DNA of 18,050 nt, taken from the NCBI GenBank assembly GCA_024811115.1, contig JAKOGH010000441.1, positions 1 through 18,050 on the forward strand. The letters run 5' to 3'. Both the position numbers and the translations under genes were made by a program. The first letter of the stretch is position 1. Each line of letters starts with the position of its first letter. This DNA comes from Terana coerulea. Lineage: Eukaryota; Basidiomycota; Agaricomycetes; Polyporales; Phanerochaetaceae. A model generated the notes under the pieces. It was not told the origin of the DNA and ran no database searches. It saw only the letters and a list, made by a program, of their open reading frames with translations. This document shows, one piece after another, positions 1 to 9,019 of the stretch.

Positions 1-283
1 AATTTCCGGCCATCCGTCCAGTGCGTTGCACCGCCTCGTCGGAGTCGCCGCAAATGTATCACGGCCGAGGCTGGAGACATATATCAAAACGGCGTGTGGC
101 GCCAGTGTGGCTGGTCATATTTTCAGCCAGAGTTTGACTGCAGCTGGGGGCGCAGCACCGACCTTCCGTGCTCTGTCGAGCCAACAGGCTGTGTGCGTGA
201 AGATGGAGGTGCTGCTGTCCGCGCTGTGCAAACCCAATGCAAAAGAAGCTCGGCGTTTCCCGAGCCATCTCCTTTCCACCACC

Positions 284-1026
284 ATGTCCATTTCCCCCTC
301 AGTCGAAGAAAAGACGAGCTGCTACTCTCTTGCCGCTATGGCGACCTGGAAGACGTCCAACAATTCGCAGACAGGTTCGGTGCCGACGCGCTAAACGACA
401 TTCGGGATGACGGTGGCAACACTGCACTGCACATGGTCTGTGCCAACGGCCATACAGGTGAGCTCAGTGGCATCTGTTTCGGCTTGACGTCTCCGGAGAA
501 CTAATATTTGCAAGGTGCCTAAGACGTTTTGGACTACCTCCTCCCCGTCGTCTCCCCTTCGCTGCTCTCAACGCAAAATGCCGCCGGATCGACGCCCCTC
601 CACTGGGCCGCTTTGAACCAACATCTCGCCGTCGCCCAAAAGCTTGTGCAGTTCCCAGGAGGCCCGGGAATAAACCTCATCGACATCAAGAATGCAGCTG
701 GGAGGTCGCCTCTGGGAGAAGCGGAGAATGTCGAGTGGGAAGAGGGCGCGAAGTGGTTTGTCGAGGTTATGAACCTCGATGACGGCGCGAAAGGGGAAGA
801 GGAGCTTGTCCCCGCCGAGGGACAGGATATTGAGGTGGAGATCCAGGATGCGGAGGGTCAGGTGGCGAAAATGAAGATAGCATCGCAGCCTGCACAGTGC
901 GTTTACAAGCAGTCATACGTTCGTCAGGATGTTGATCCCTTTCCTTTTCAGGCCCAAACCCCAATAGTCCTCGAACGGACTTCCAACAAAAATCCTTCGA
1001 CGCTCCGTGCGTCTTATTCACTGTAG
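284..1026 (+). CDS. YAR1-like ankyrin-repeat protein (two exons, one frame break)
   Basis: Two ankyrin units are readable: DGGNTALHMVCANGHTDVLD across the splice, and GSTPLHWAALNQHLAVAQKL, followed by NAAGRSPLGEAE and an acidic C-terminal tail. This architecture and the length of about 225 residues match yeast Yar1, a small ankyrin chaperone of ribosomal protein Rps3 (family knowledge; assignment is inference). The ATG at 284 follows CCACCACC, a strong eukaryotic start context. The intron is 458-523 (GTGAGC donor, CTAAT branch-like motif at 501, CTAAG acceptor); splicing makes a GAC codon and the motif HTDVLDYLL. Exon 1 starts in one frame (MSISPSVEEK) and continues in another (DELLLSCRYGDLEDV). 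One more A in the AAAA run at 309-312 would join them, so a base is missing there, by mutation or assembly error. The last 40 or so residues after AKMKI look unlike the family and the true stop may have been lost. Confidence 0.75.
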
Positions 1027-1447
1027 ACTATATGCAGCAACCCTCGTCAACATCGAGTCAATGAACTATCACAGCGCTCCTTTTCACACCTGACCGAACC
1101 TAGCAAGCGTTTGATGAAGACTATGGTCACTCAATGTGTACTGATTCTCATACTGATGGTTTTTAGAACCGAGAAGTAAGTTCAAGGGTATCATGAATGG
1201 AGAAATGCGGCTATCAACAAGCCACGAAGGTTATTGCCACGCCTCGCGCGTGAGTGCCTGCACACGCTGAGCCCGCATGTTGGACCACGTGTCCAGCTTT
1301 GACCTGTACGCTCACTTGCAGTACCCTCTGCCTGCCTGCCGTCCTCATACTCCGTAATCTGACCTTGGTGAGCACCTTTGGCAAGTTTGAGTCGTTGCAC
1401 TACCTACCCTACATGATATATACGGGACCAGTTCACTGTCGATTGAT
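1027..1447. other. Intergenic stretch between the YAR1-like gene and the F-box pseudogene
   Basis: No coding potential is recognised. It should hold the 3' end of the YAR1-like transcript and the old promoter of the F-box pseudogene. A near-palindrome GGACCACGTGTCC with a CACGTG core lies at 1283-1295. This could be a bHLH-type binding site, but nothing else supports it. Confidence 0.4.
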
Positions 1448-1807
1448 GCCGCCGTCCCCACAGTTCGCCAACCCTCGTCTGTAGCTGGTACTAGGGGAAG
1501 TACACCGCCGCAAGAATTGATTGACATCATATTTGGTTTCCTTCGTGACTACATGCAGGCCTTGCTATCAAGCTGTCTTACGTCCTGGCGTTGGCTCCCT
1601 GCCTCCGTCGCCATCTCTTCGAGCGGGTCGTATTCACTCCAGAAAGGTGACGCTGCCGTAGTTTAGCACTCTTTGAGCAAGATCTCATCAAAGACGGGTC
1701 TCGGACGATTACGACGTCCATCCGAGCGCTCCATATCACTTGTTTACGCGACGTGGCTTTGAACACGGATACCCTAGCCCTTGTATTACAACATCTTCCA
1801 TCTCTCC

Positions 1808-2602
1808 CAGGGGGCATCGACGATTCAGATCTACGGTAAACGACTGCTGAGGGAGCGCTTGATGGGACTCTTCGAGAACCAGCCGGCGAACAACGGCATG
1901 TGATGCGAGAAGACTGTTGCCGACGGTGCCGCGAGCAGACTCAGCAGAGGCACCATAGCAGTAGCCATGCATTAAGGCCTATTGAAGCTCGTAGTAAGTC
2001 TACGGCTGCTTCACCTCACAGTACACATGGAAAACAGAATTGGTACCTACCGTAAAACTCTCCTGCAGCCCGAGACGGGCGCTATGCACATTCTGTTCCC
2101 TGGCAAAGCTCAGGGACTAGGATGCTGAACGAGAGTAAGTATATGTATAATTGCTGCAACTTGTGAGCGGTGATTAGCTAGACACATCTGTTGGGCTGTT
2201 GTCACTATTATAAATCACATGACAGTGTTAATACAGAATACCTACTGGGCGGGACTGAGTCGAGTCCAACACCTTGCCACAGATGCGACACTGATATGGA
2301 TTTCTGGCAAGACGGAAGGGGTAATTGACAAGTAGAAATACGCTTTAGACTGGGTGGCTTACCAGCGAGCTAAGAACCCGAGAGAGGTCCAGAGATGCAA
2401 GCGCAGTCCTTAGAGTATTATGGACGAAGCTCGACGCACTGACTCTCTGCCCTCCGTGACCCCGGAAAATAGAGCGCTTGTCAAAGCTTCCTTGATTCAT
2501 ATTACTTTGTATAGTCTAGTACGGGCAGGACCCCTGAACTGAGTGCGTGCGAGGGTATTTCTGAAGTCGCTTTCAATAAGATCCGAATCTCTGATACCCC
2601 TG
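1808..2602. mobile_element. Non-autonomous hAT-type DNA transposon with 8-bp target duplication
   Basis: The ends are imperfect inverted repeats of about 25 bp: the left end reads CAGGGGGCATCGACGATTCA and the right end, reverse-complemented, CAGGGGTATCAGAGATTCGG. The element is flanked by perfect 8-bp direct repeats ATCTCTCC at 1800-1807 and 2603-2610. A CAGGG-type end plus an 8-bp duplication is the hallmark of the hAT superfamily (established). Removing the element and one duplication joins the F-box codons HLPSL directly to LNLNI in frame, which independently confirms the boundaries. The 795-bp body shows no transposase or hAT dimerisation motif, so it would need a helper from elsewhere. 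Codon-like text near 2280-2400 was not recognisable. Confidence 0.85.
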
Positions 2603-2938
2603 ATCTCTCCTCAATCTCAACATCTCGTTAATATATCGCAGCCATCCGCTTTCCGCCGCTACCGCTTCCCTCGTCTTTCCGCTCAAGAAACTCACGATAG
2701 AGCATCCGAGCTGGATGCACAAAAGCTGAGACATGCCCCGGAGCATGGTGGATCTGCTCTCCATGTTTCCGGCGGTCGGGGAGCTGTCCTAGCTCATGAA
2801 CATTCTGCCTGCAGATGATATGAGCGATGCACTGGAGGAGTTTGGCACGCCCGGTCGGTTTGGAGGGAGCTCAGACGAGCGACCACAGCGAGATGTTAAG
2901 GTTTCGAGTTTTCTCGCGAAGGTTGTTCAAGCCCGCGC

Positions 2939-3175
2939 CAGACTCCTACCCGTCACGGCTGGACGGAGAGGGAGGAGAGAGAGGGAGGAGGAGAAGGCGC
3001 TTGAGGGTCAGATCCATTCGCCCGATATTCCAAAGCCCTCCCTACTGTCCAGCCGCGAACTGGCAAAAAACAAAGGTAAACAGATGATATAAGCATGATG
3101 GGAGGATGCCGGCGTGCTGCCGAGCTTGAATTTCTGAGAAATCCCATCACTGTCATCAGCCGACTGCCCACATTC
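2939..3175 (+). repeat. Left terminal inverted repeat of the Mutator-like element, copy 1
   Basis: It pairs with 3547-3791. Just inside the tip, 2961-3000 is an almost pure purine tract (GAGAGGGAGGAGAGAGAGGG). Further in are AAACAAAGGTAAACAGATGA and the stretch GAATTTCTGAGAAATCCC, all mirrored in the right repeat. Confidence 0.9.
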
Positions 3176-3546
3176 GTGAGGTTGGCTCGCTAACCTCATC
3201 TTCCACTGTGACATTGCTCAACGCATGTCTCGACTCTGCTTTGCAGGTGCATCATGAGACAGCTCAACAAATCTCAAAGAACCAGTACTCAGTGAGAGAC
3301 TTTCCAGATAACAGTGACAAAATTAGTATCAGTACCTAGCGCTCTGACAGTGCATGCACCACTGGCACTGGCAGTACCGCTCACTCATTAGCGTGATGCT
3401 TGTAAGTATTGGTAGCTGCTGAGTAAAATGTTCATGGTATATAGGCTTGCTACACAGCACAACATCACAGTCAATATGTGTGACAGTGCGCTGTTCCTAC
3501 CGGCAAGGTCAAGGCAAGGTATGCAGCGTATGCAATGCTGGGTGCT

Positions 3547-3791
3547 GAGTGTGGACAGTCGGCTGATGGCATTATAGCAGTGATAGGATTTCTCAGAAAT
3601 TCAAGCTCGGCAGCACGCCGGCATCCTCCCATCATGCTTATATCATCTGTTTACCTTTGTTTTTTGCCAGTCGCTGGCTGGACGGTAGGGAGGGCTTTGG
3701 AATATCAGGTGAATGGATCTGACCTCAAACGCCTTCTCCTCCTCCCTCTCTCTCCTCCCTCTCCATCCAGCCGCTGACGGGTAGGAGTCTG
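3547..3791 (-). repeat. Right terminal inverted repeat of the Mutator-like element, copy 1
   Basis: Reverse complement of 2939-3175 with scattered differences; it ends GGAGTCTG at 3784-3791, immediately before the AGCCCGCGC duplication. Confidence 0.9.
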
Positions 3792-4056
3792 AGCCCGCGC
3801 ACACACATGCTGTGATATCCTTGGTCTCCAGGGACCTGACAATCAGACCTTTGGTACTTGAACCCAATAACGGTACGCTACATTAAATTTTGAAAATGTT
3901 CCACTTTATTCAGCATTCTTACCAGACTATTGACCATGTGGTCTTGCGACCTGCATGGTGCTCGAGACGTTATGTGTGAGTCTATGGCGCTTCGGTTGGC
4001 AGATTCCTTGAAAGCCGCTCTGGAATTTGATCAGAGGTGTACTGGGAGAGATATTA

Positions 4057-4410
4057 TGTCGGAAAAATGGAAAACACCTCATGAGGCGCCAATCTTAGTT
4101 CGTCTCTCGCCAGAGCATCATGATGAGATTACGAGGATATCTTAACGCTGGACCAGCCTCGCCAGCTTACCTGACTGTCCAAAAAGGCTTCGGTGAGATA
4201 AGCTCACCTCTTACAATCTCATCAAGAGTTATTATGATGATCTCATAAGGCTCTCCTGAGGCTCTCCTGAGGCTCTCCCGAGGCTCTCCCGAGGCTCTCC
4301 GAGGCTTCTTGTGAGAGTTTAGTTTGTCTTACGGTGCCACAGGCGTCCTCCAGTCTCAAGGCCTCATGAGCGCACATGGTGCCTCGTGGGAGCGCTTAAC
4401 TTTTCCGACA
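4057..4410. mobile_element. 354-bp non-autonomous inverted-repeat transposon in Psi1, superfamily unclear
   Basis: The left end TGTCGGAAAA at 4057 is mirrored by TTTTCCGACA at 4401-4410. Similarity continues inward (CCTCATGAGGCGCC against CCACGAGGCACC), giving ends of about 33 bp. The flanks are ATTA at 4053-4056 and 4411-4414, a 4-bp duplication, or TTA if the boundary moves by one base; TTA would suggest PIF/Harbinger. The insert separates LEFDQRC from GSKFGFTLVVDF of the F-box pseudogene, two motifs that lie only a dozen codons apart in Psi2. It contains an 11-bp tandem repeat and no gene. Confidence 0.65.
4248..4311 (+). repeat. Tandem repeat, 11-bp unit AGGCTCTCCTG, about six copies
   Basis: Successive units are AGGCTCTCCTG twice, AGGCTCTCCCG twice, then a shortened AGGCTCTCCG and a diverged AGGCTTCTTG. 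The array lies in the middle of the 354-bp transposon. Such arrays arise by slippage, and in small transposons may act as internal transposase-binding repeats (inference). Confidence 0.85.
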
Positions 4411-4745
4411 ATTATTTGGGACAAGGCAGCAAGTTCGGCTTTACACTAGTTGTCGATTTCACTTCCTTAGGCCAGCGAGGGCGTGTCACAGCTGAGCTAG
4501 ACGACACCATCGTGCCTTATCTGGATAGAGGATTATCAACAGTGTGCCTTTATTCGGAAGGGCCAACCCATGGTTGAGAAGGCTCGTCAGAAGGCTATGG
4601 ACAGTCTACCCATTCTGCACGCTTGTGGTGTTTTGTGGTTTTGTGAGTGTACGTTCTCTTCTGGCGGTAAGGTTTACGGTTGCATCTCTAGAGCACTCCT
4701 TGCTTCTGGCAGCGAAAAGGAAAACTGTGCACGTCGAGCATTTGC

Positions 4746-5225
4746 GCCATATTCCTCGAGTGCATGTAAAATGTATTCTGATTTCACGATGAAATGTTAT
4801 CCTCAAATCCTTACGAGCAGTCAAAGCCTTCCGGTGATTTCAGGCACTGCCAACCAATTGCTATTGTCTTACAAGGTATTGGTGCGCAGCAACAGCGCTC
4901 AGAGTCATAACAAGCAATACAAGCCTGCTGTAGCTGTGCTAGCGCAAATTCGCGGAGATGTTACGAGAAATACGGACCTTGTTTCAAAAGCTAAGCATGT
5001 CAAAATGTCAGGCCCAGGCTGCTTGGTAAGGAGAGTTACGGCATTCTCCAGCGCCACGATGTTTATGGTCACATGTCTGTGCCTTTGACTGTTTTCAAAC
5101 TCGCTTCGTAACTTGCTCCGGACATCCACTCTGTGCCTTTGATGCACTCCTAATATCTGGCGTTTGTCCATCATCTAGCTCTCATGCAGGTTCTAGTACG
5201 TAATTTTGGTTATATTTGGCTATTT
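4746..5225. other. Stretch between the two F-box pseudogenes, no recognised gene
   Basis: An open frame of 172 codons runs from 4570 to 5088, but its first 25 codons are the decayed F-box tail (EKARQKAMDSLPILHACGVL) and the remainder matches no family I know. It is most likely a chance continuation. The segment before 5226 should hold the former promoter of Psi2. Confidence 0.4.
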
Positions 5226-6601
5226 ATGGCTCACCATATACGACAGCGGCCCATCGCTAATATAGTTAGTCAATCATCGCCTGCGGCCCAAATGCCACTC
5301 CGAGTCAGGGTACTCCTTCAAGAGGTGGTAGACATAGTGATTGACTTCCTTCATGATGACAAGAAGACTCTTTTGTCCTGCTGTCTCGCCTCCTCACGCT
5401 GGGTTCCAGCATCCTGCCGCCAGCTCTTCAAACTGGTAGTGATTTCTCTCTCTCGAAAATGCTGTCGTACTCTAGAGCTCTTTGAACAAGAGCTCATCAC
5501 AAGGCAACCTATGACTATTACAACATCTATTCAAGAGCTCCGGATTGAAGGTACACACGGTGGTGTGAGTCTAAACCTGGACACCGACAGAGTGGCCACC
5601 GTGTTAGGACATCTTCTACATCTGTCCAGGCTTGCAATATGTTCAATGTTGCTTTATCGCCCACGCTCTCCACCTTACGACACACTCATCTTCCAGTTAA
5701 AACCCTCACAATACATGATCTGGGCTGCAAGGAGTGAACAATTGTCCCCTACCTGGCAGATTTGCTTGCTATATTCCCAGAGGTCAAAGCACTGTCGTGG
5801 CATTGTTTGCCCAAGCGTTCAAATGAGCTTAATCCACCAATCGGCCATACTCTTGACGAGTTTGGTGAGATTGGTTGCTTTGGAGGCAAGCTGCGGCACA
5901 TAATTGTAGCTAATGGCAACGCCTCCTACTACCACAAGAAGTTGATCCCAAGACCCAGATGGAGCCAATTTCTGGAATCCATAGAATATTCCCCAATTGA
6001 CTCTTCGCGTATGCCAGCAATACTGGCAGCGGCTAGACACGGGCTCAAGGAGTTAACAATCAAGCCGGATTACCTCGGAGCCAAATGAAGGCAGCGTAAC
6101 ATTCAGTTATGTGATCAAATGGGTGATACTGATTGTCGCCACTACAGAAATCGGTCTCTCAAAGTGTGTGGTGCTTCAATCTCTCATCATCAATATGTCA
6201 GGGCTCCGCCTCATGGAATCCTTCCACGCCAGTCTAGAGTTTCATAAGCAAAGTTCTGAAAGAGGTTCTGGGGCAAAATAAAAAGTCTGGTTTTACGTTG
6301 AAAATCGATTTCTGCATCCAGTGGGCTGCGCATCAGCACATAACATCCGAGTTGGATGACACATTGGTACCTTATCTCGACTAAGGACTAGCTATGGTGC
6401 ACCTTGTTCAGGATAGTTGTCTGTTGAGTGAGAAGGCTCGTAAGCATGCACTCGAACATCTACCTAGGCTTCACGCTGGGGGTGCCTTACTCTTCTAGCA
6501 AGTGTTCTTCTTCTTCGTGACTGTTGTGAATGAAACTCACTATCAAATATTTTCCAGAGGGCGAGTTGCTTGCTGGGAGACGGAAAGTACTGAGTTCATA
6601 G
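5226..6601 (+). pseudogene. F-box protein pseudogene Psi2
   Basis: The N-terminus MAHHIRQRPIANIV leads to an F-box LLQEVVDIVIDFLHDDKKTL, then SSRWVPASCRQLF, typical of basidiomycete F-box proteins (SCF ubiquitin-ligase adaptors). The F-box frame stays open to 5903, but homology leaves it near 5641-5645, where the text moves to the frame encoding NVALSPTLSTL and KTLTIHDLGCKE. That frame hits TGA at 5735-5737, then continues as LADLLAIFPEVKALSWHCLP to a stop at 6086. The C-terminal part is still readable (MESFHASLEFHK, then GFTLKIDF, SELDDTLVPYLD, EKARKHALEHLPRLHAGGAL) but includes TAA at 6382-6384. A last-exon relic ends at about 6601. Several independent lesions make this a true pseudogene. 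It resembles Psi1 more than FB3 and FB4. Confidence 0.75.
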
Positions 6602-6981
6602 GTTCGCCCAAGCCACATGGCCATATTATAAAATGTTGTATTCGACTGCTGCCTTCAAGATCTTACTAGTCTAGAATATGATTCACTCGGTGTTCCCGAT
6701 GGCTTGAATGCACACTCATCTGTTGCAATTTAACTGTTAACAATGTTTCCCAGATTTAAGTCATCAAGCAAGCTCCTTCACCAAGCATAACATCCAAGGA
6801 CTAACTGCACTCCTCTGAGAAGGTATTGCTCACAACTCCGAAAATCTGACCAGTCCTAGGTATACACACATGCATGTGTCAGTAGACTTTCATTGGCTAT
6901 CGGTCTGCCGACCGCGGTGAGGCAGTGTGGGAATATGTGGCTTCAGAAATAGACAGTGTTGGCTTGTATCGGCCTTATCCA
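6602..6981. other. Displaced distal upstream region of the FB3 F-box gene
   Basis: From about 6885 this matches the upstream region of FB4: GGCAGTGTGGGAA occurs at 6921-6933 and 11713-11725, and CTGCCGACCGCGG at 6905 pairs with CCGCCGACTGCGG at 11698. It was separated from FB3 by the insertion at 6982-9810. Nothing recognisable lies in 6602-6884. Confidence 0.6.
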
Positions 6982-7114
6982 TAATCTCGTTCCCAGCCGC
7001 CCCAGCATAAGGCGCTTAAGCGCCAGACGTGCGAAATCGAGGAACTCGAGCACGTCTATACTATAGGGTGTTTAGTGACTTTCGCGAAGCGCAGGTGTAG
7101 ATTGCTGTCACGTG
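6982..7114 (+). repeat. Left terminal inverted repeat of the outer Mutator-like element
   Basis: Its reverse complement, CACGTGACAGCAATCTACAC at the inner edge, matches CACGTGACAGCGATCTACAC at 9062-9081. The tips match at 14 of 15 bases. The middle is diverged, but the match returns around CGTGCGAAATCG. Confidence 0.75.
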
Positions 7115-7636
7115 ATGAGACCAGTCCGCATCTCTTGCTCACCTTGCCTGCTCACGGGCTCATACATCCTACGTACTTTGCAACTGAGGTCTTGATATGT
7201 TTTCAAATGTCGTATATTGATTTCACATGAATTTCTGCGAAATATAGAAGCCAAGTACATTGCATGATCAAAGTACCAGTGAATAGAAGTGTTTGAATTT
7301 GTGTCTGCGCTGAAGGGTTGTAGTTGTGTAAGGGAAAGGATGAAACAATGCTCTTGCTCCATTGCATGATGCTGACAAAGTTCACAGTAATTGTGGAAGA
7401 CTGGGAGAAGGATACCAGGCGCAGGAGCCTGTACAACAGCGGGCTTCACAGTGTCGCTATGATTTAAGCATATATGCGCACCATTTGCCCAGAGCCTTTT
7501 CACATAATATCCCAGCTAACCTCTTCTTCATATATCACATCGTACGAAGTCACTATACGGGCGGGAATGTCATGTTTTGTATGAGCTCTTGCAAGTTGCA
7601 CGCCGAGTGCAATGCTCGCACATTTTGATGCGAATA

Positions 7637-8011
7637 CTGTACATTAATGACCTGACAGGGGCCGTTTGTGACTGTGACATTTTTGCAATGATCCCGGATG
7701 AGCGGCCGGCAGGGTCGAGGGCCTGTGACATGACTCCAGATAGCCTGCTCACCACCAGTCTCCTGGAAGCAAGTTTGGTGTTTGCTCACCATTATTTGGC
7801 TGTTATTGTGCAGCATCTACCATAAATACGCCGTTTGAGAGCGTTAAGTGGGAAAGAAGGCTCATTGTGCCGCAGGCTCAAAATTTGGAGGTAAGGACTT
7901 ATCTGTCACAAACCGGGCGGACCCCTCTGTGACCGGGTGACAAAAACCCGGATAGCGGACAGGCGGGACCCCCTGTGACATGTGACACCCTGTCAGGTCA
8001 TTAATGTACAG
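7637..8011. mobile_element. 375-bp MITE with about 28-bp inverted ends
   Basis: TACTGTACATTAATGACCTG at 7635 recurs inverted at the other end (ending ATTAATGTACAGTA at 8013). Similarity extends to about 28 bp, so the flanking TA dinucleotides at 7635-7636 and 8012-8013 may be a Tc1/mariner-type TA duplication. The symmetry runs two bases beyond TA, which leaves the exact border uncertain. Both subterminal regions are rich in TGTGAC/GTCACA (for example TGTGACATGTGACA at 7974-7987), a typical arrangement for transposase-binding sites. No coding capacity is evident. Confidence 0.65.
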
Positions 8012-8131
8012 TATTGCAGCGCCAACGCGCCAGAGGCCTCAAGTCTAAGTGGAGTGCTGAACGGAACGGCCTAGTAGCAATATGAAGAGGATACGAGAGA
8101 AGCAGCGGTAAGGACGCAGCAAAGGGAGCGT

Positions 8132-8390
8132 CAGACTCGCCCGTCTTAGCTCGGACGAAAGGGAGAGGGGAGGCAGGAGGAGAAGGCACTAACAGTAGAG
8201 ATCTGGTGATACCGATCCTTTAACGAGCCTCCCTAACGTCCTCACACGACTGGCAGAAAACATTGGGTAAACAATGACATAAGCACAGCATCGCTCCGGC
8301 ATCCCATTTTTTCGCGAGACAATTGCTAGAATTCGTTGCATGATGCGATCAATCACACACTTTACGCGACCCCGCTCCTGGCTGACCGCA
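8132..8390 (+). repeat. Left terminal inverted repeat of the Mutator-like element, copy 2
   Basis: It pairs with 8761-9019; for example GATGCGATCAATCACACACT at 8343-8362 is mirrored at 8791-8810. A purine tract runs from 8155 to 8187. Confidence 0.9.
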
Positions 8391-8760
8391 TCAACTCCCC
8401 CATCGCTGTAGTGCCCGACTCATTATGTCCGCATTTCTTCAGCACTTGAACTGTGACACAAGTCTCAAACATCAGTTACAATTAACCTTCATAAATGAAA
8501 TAAAATCTTTTTCATTTTTCTGGCCATCGCCCATTGGAATTCCTCAGTTCACTCGCTTTCTGACGAAGCGTCCTGAAATGCCACTATGCAGTGTGTATTC
8601 TGACCACCGCTTGCAGCCCGCCAAACGGCCTTTTGGTCACAGGCTGGTTTCATAAAATATAAGCAGACGTTCTAAGTTTTCCAGCTCGGCATAAAATCTA
8701 TATTGACGAAGAGCCTTGCGATACGAGTACTTACAATAGCCACTTGCTTGAGAGCCTTCG

Positions 8761-9019
8761 TGCAGTCAGCCAAGAACGGAATGCATGAAGTGTGTGATTG
8801 ATCGCATCACGCAACGAATTCCAGCAATTGTCTCGTGAAAAATGGAATGCCGGAGCGATGCTGTGCTTATGTCATCATTTACCTAATGTTTTCTGCCAGT
8901 CGTGCGAGGACGTTAGGGAGGCTCGTTAAAGGATCGGTATCACCAGATCTCTACTGTTAGCGCCTTCTCCTCCTGCCTCCCCTCTCCCTTTCGTCCAAGC
9001 TAAGACGGGAAGGAGTCTG
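8761..9019 (-). repeat. Right terminal inverted repeat of the Mutator-like element, copy 2
   Basis: Reverse complement of 8132-8390 with scattered substitutions; it ends GGAGTCTG at 9012-9019, just before the AGGGAGCGT duplication. Confidence 0.9.

Larger units (their letters stand above)
2939..3791. mobile_element. Mutator-like non-autonomous transposon (family CAGACTC, copy 1), 9-bp target duplication
   Basis: About 240 bp at 2939-3175 recurs inverted at 3547-3791 with few mismatches and small indels. Both ends begin CAGACTCCTACCCGTC. The element is flanked by perfect 9-bp direct repeats AGCCCGCGC at 2930-2938 and 3792-3800. Long inverted repeats plus a 9-bp duplication are diagnostic of Mutator-like elements (MULEs). 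The roughly 370-bp centre (3176-3546) carries no recognisable gene or transposase. It sits inside the Psi1 F-box pseudogene. A second copy of the same family is at 8132-9019. Confidence 0.9.
1448..4745 (+). pseudogene. F-box protein pseudogene Psi1, interrupted by three transposons
   Basis: Pieces of one F-box gene can be followed in order against Psi2 (5226-6601). PPQELIDIIFGFL and WRWLPAS at 1505-1606 give the F-box. LFEQDLI and ITTSIRALHI follow at about 1670-1740, then LALVLQHLPSL up to 1807. After the hAT element the text resumes at 2603 with LNLNISL, KKLTIEH and VDLLSMFPAVGEL. After the Mutator-like element it resumes at 3801 with DLTIRP, ALRLADSLKAALEF and, beyond a third insert, GSKFGFTLVVDF, ELDDTIVPYLDRGL and EKARQKAMDSLP. 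Besides the insertions there are frame shifts (about 1607) and stops (TGA 1649, TGA 2727), so it is dead. F-box proteins are normally substrate adaptors of SCF ubiquitin ligases; this copy can make no such product. The 3' end, within a last-exon relic near 4692-4745, is approximate. Confidence 0.8.
8132..9019. mobile_element. Mutator-like non-autonomous transposon (family CAGACTC, copy 2), 9-bp target duplication
   Basis: About 260 bp at 8132-8390 recurs inverted at 8761-9019. The ends are CAGACTCGCCCGTC on the left and, reverse-complemented, CAGACTCCTTCCCGTC on the right. Perfect 9-bp direct repeats AGGGAGCGT flank it (8123-8131 and 9020-9028). The tip, the purine-rich tract just inside it and the later AAACA..GGTAAACA..ATGA..TAAGCA block are shared with copy 1 at 2939-3791, so both belong to one family. 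The 370-bp core holds a 76-codon open frame (8425-8655) resembling nothing known, and no transposase. Confidence 0.9.

Noticed and set aside
1800..2610. A decayed transposase gene in the middle of the hAT element
   Set aside because: Short frames such as the one near 2280-2400 could not be matched to any transposase motif.
3535..3777. 80-codon plus-strand frame and its near-identical minus-strand twin at 2953-3171
   Set aside because: Both are translations of the two inverted repeats of one transposon, not genes.
4570..5088. 172-codon open frame on the plus strand
   Set aside because: Its first part is the decayed F-box C-terminus and the rest shows no recognisable domain or splice-consistent homology; treated as chance extension.
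7108..7503. 131-codon minus-strand open frame
   Set aside because: No motif, no conservation partner in the window, and it overlaps the left inverted repeat of a transposon.
7637..8011. piggyBac-type element because of the TTAA near each end
   Set aside because: The inverted symmetry continues outward past TTAA (TACTGTACA on both sides), so TTAA lies inside the terminal repeat rather than being the target site.
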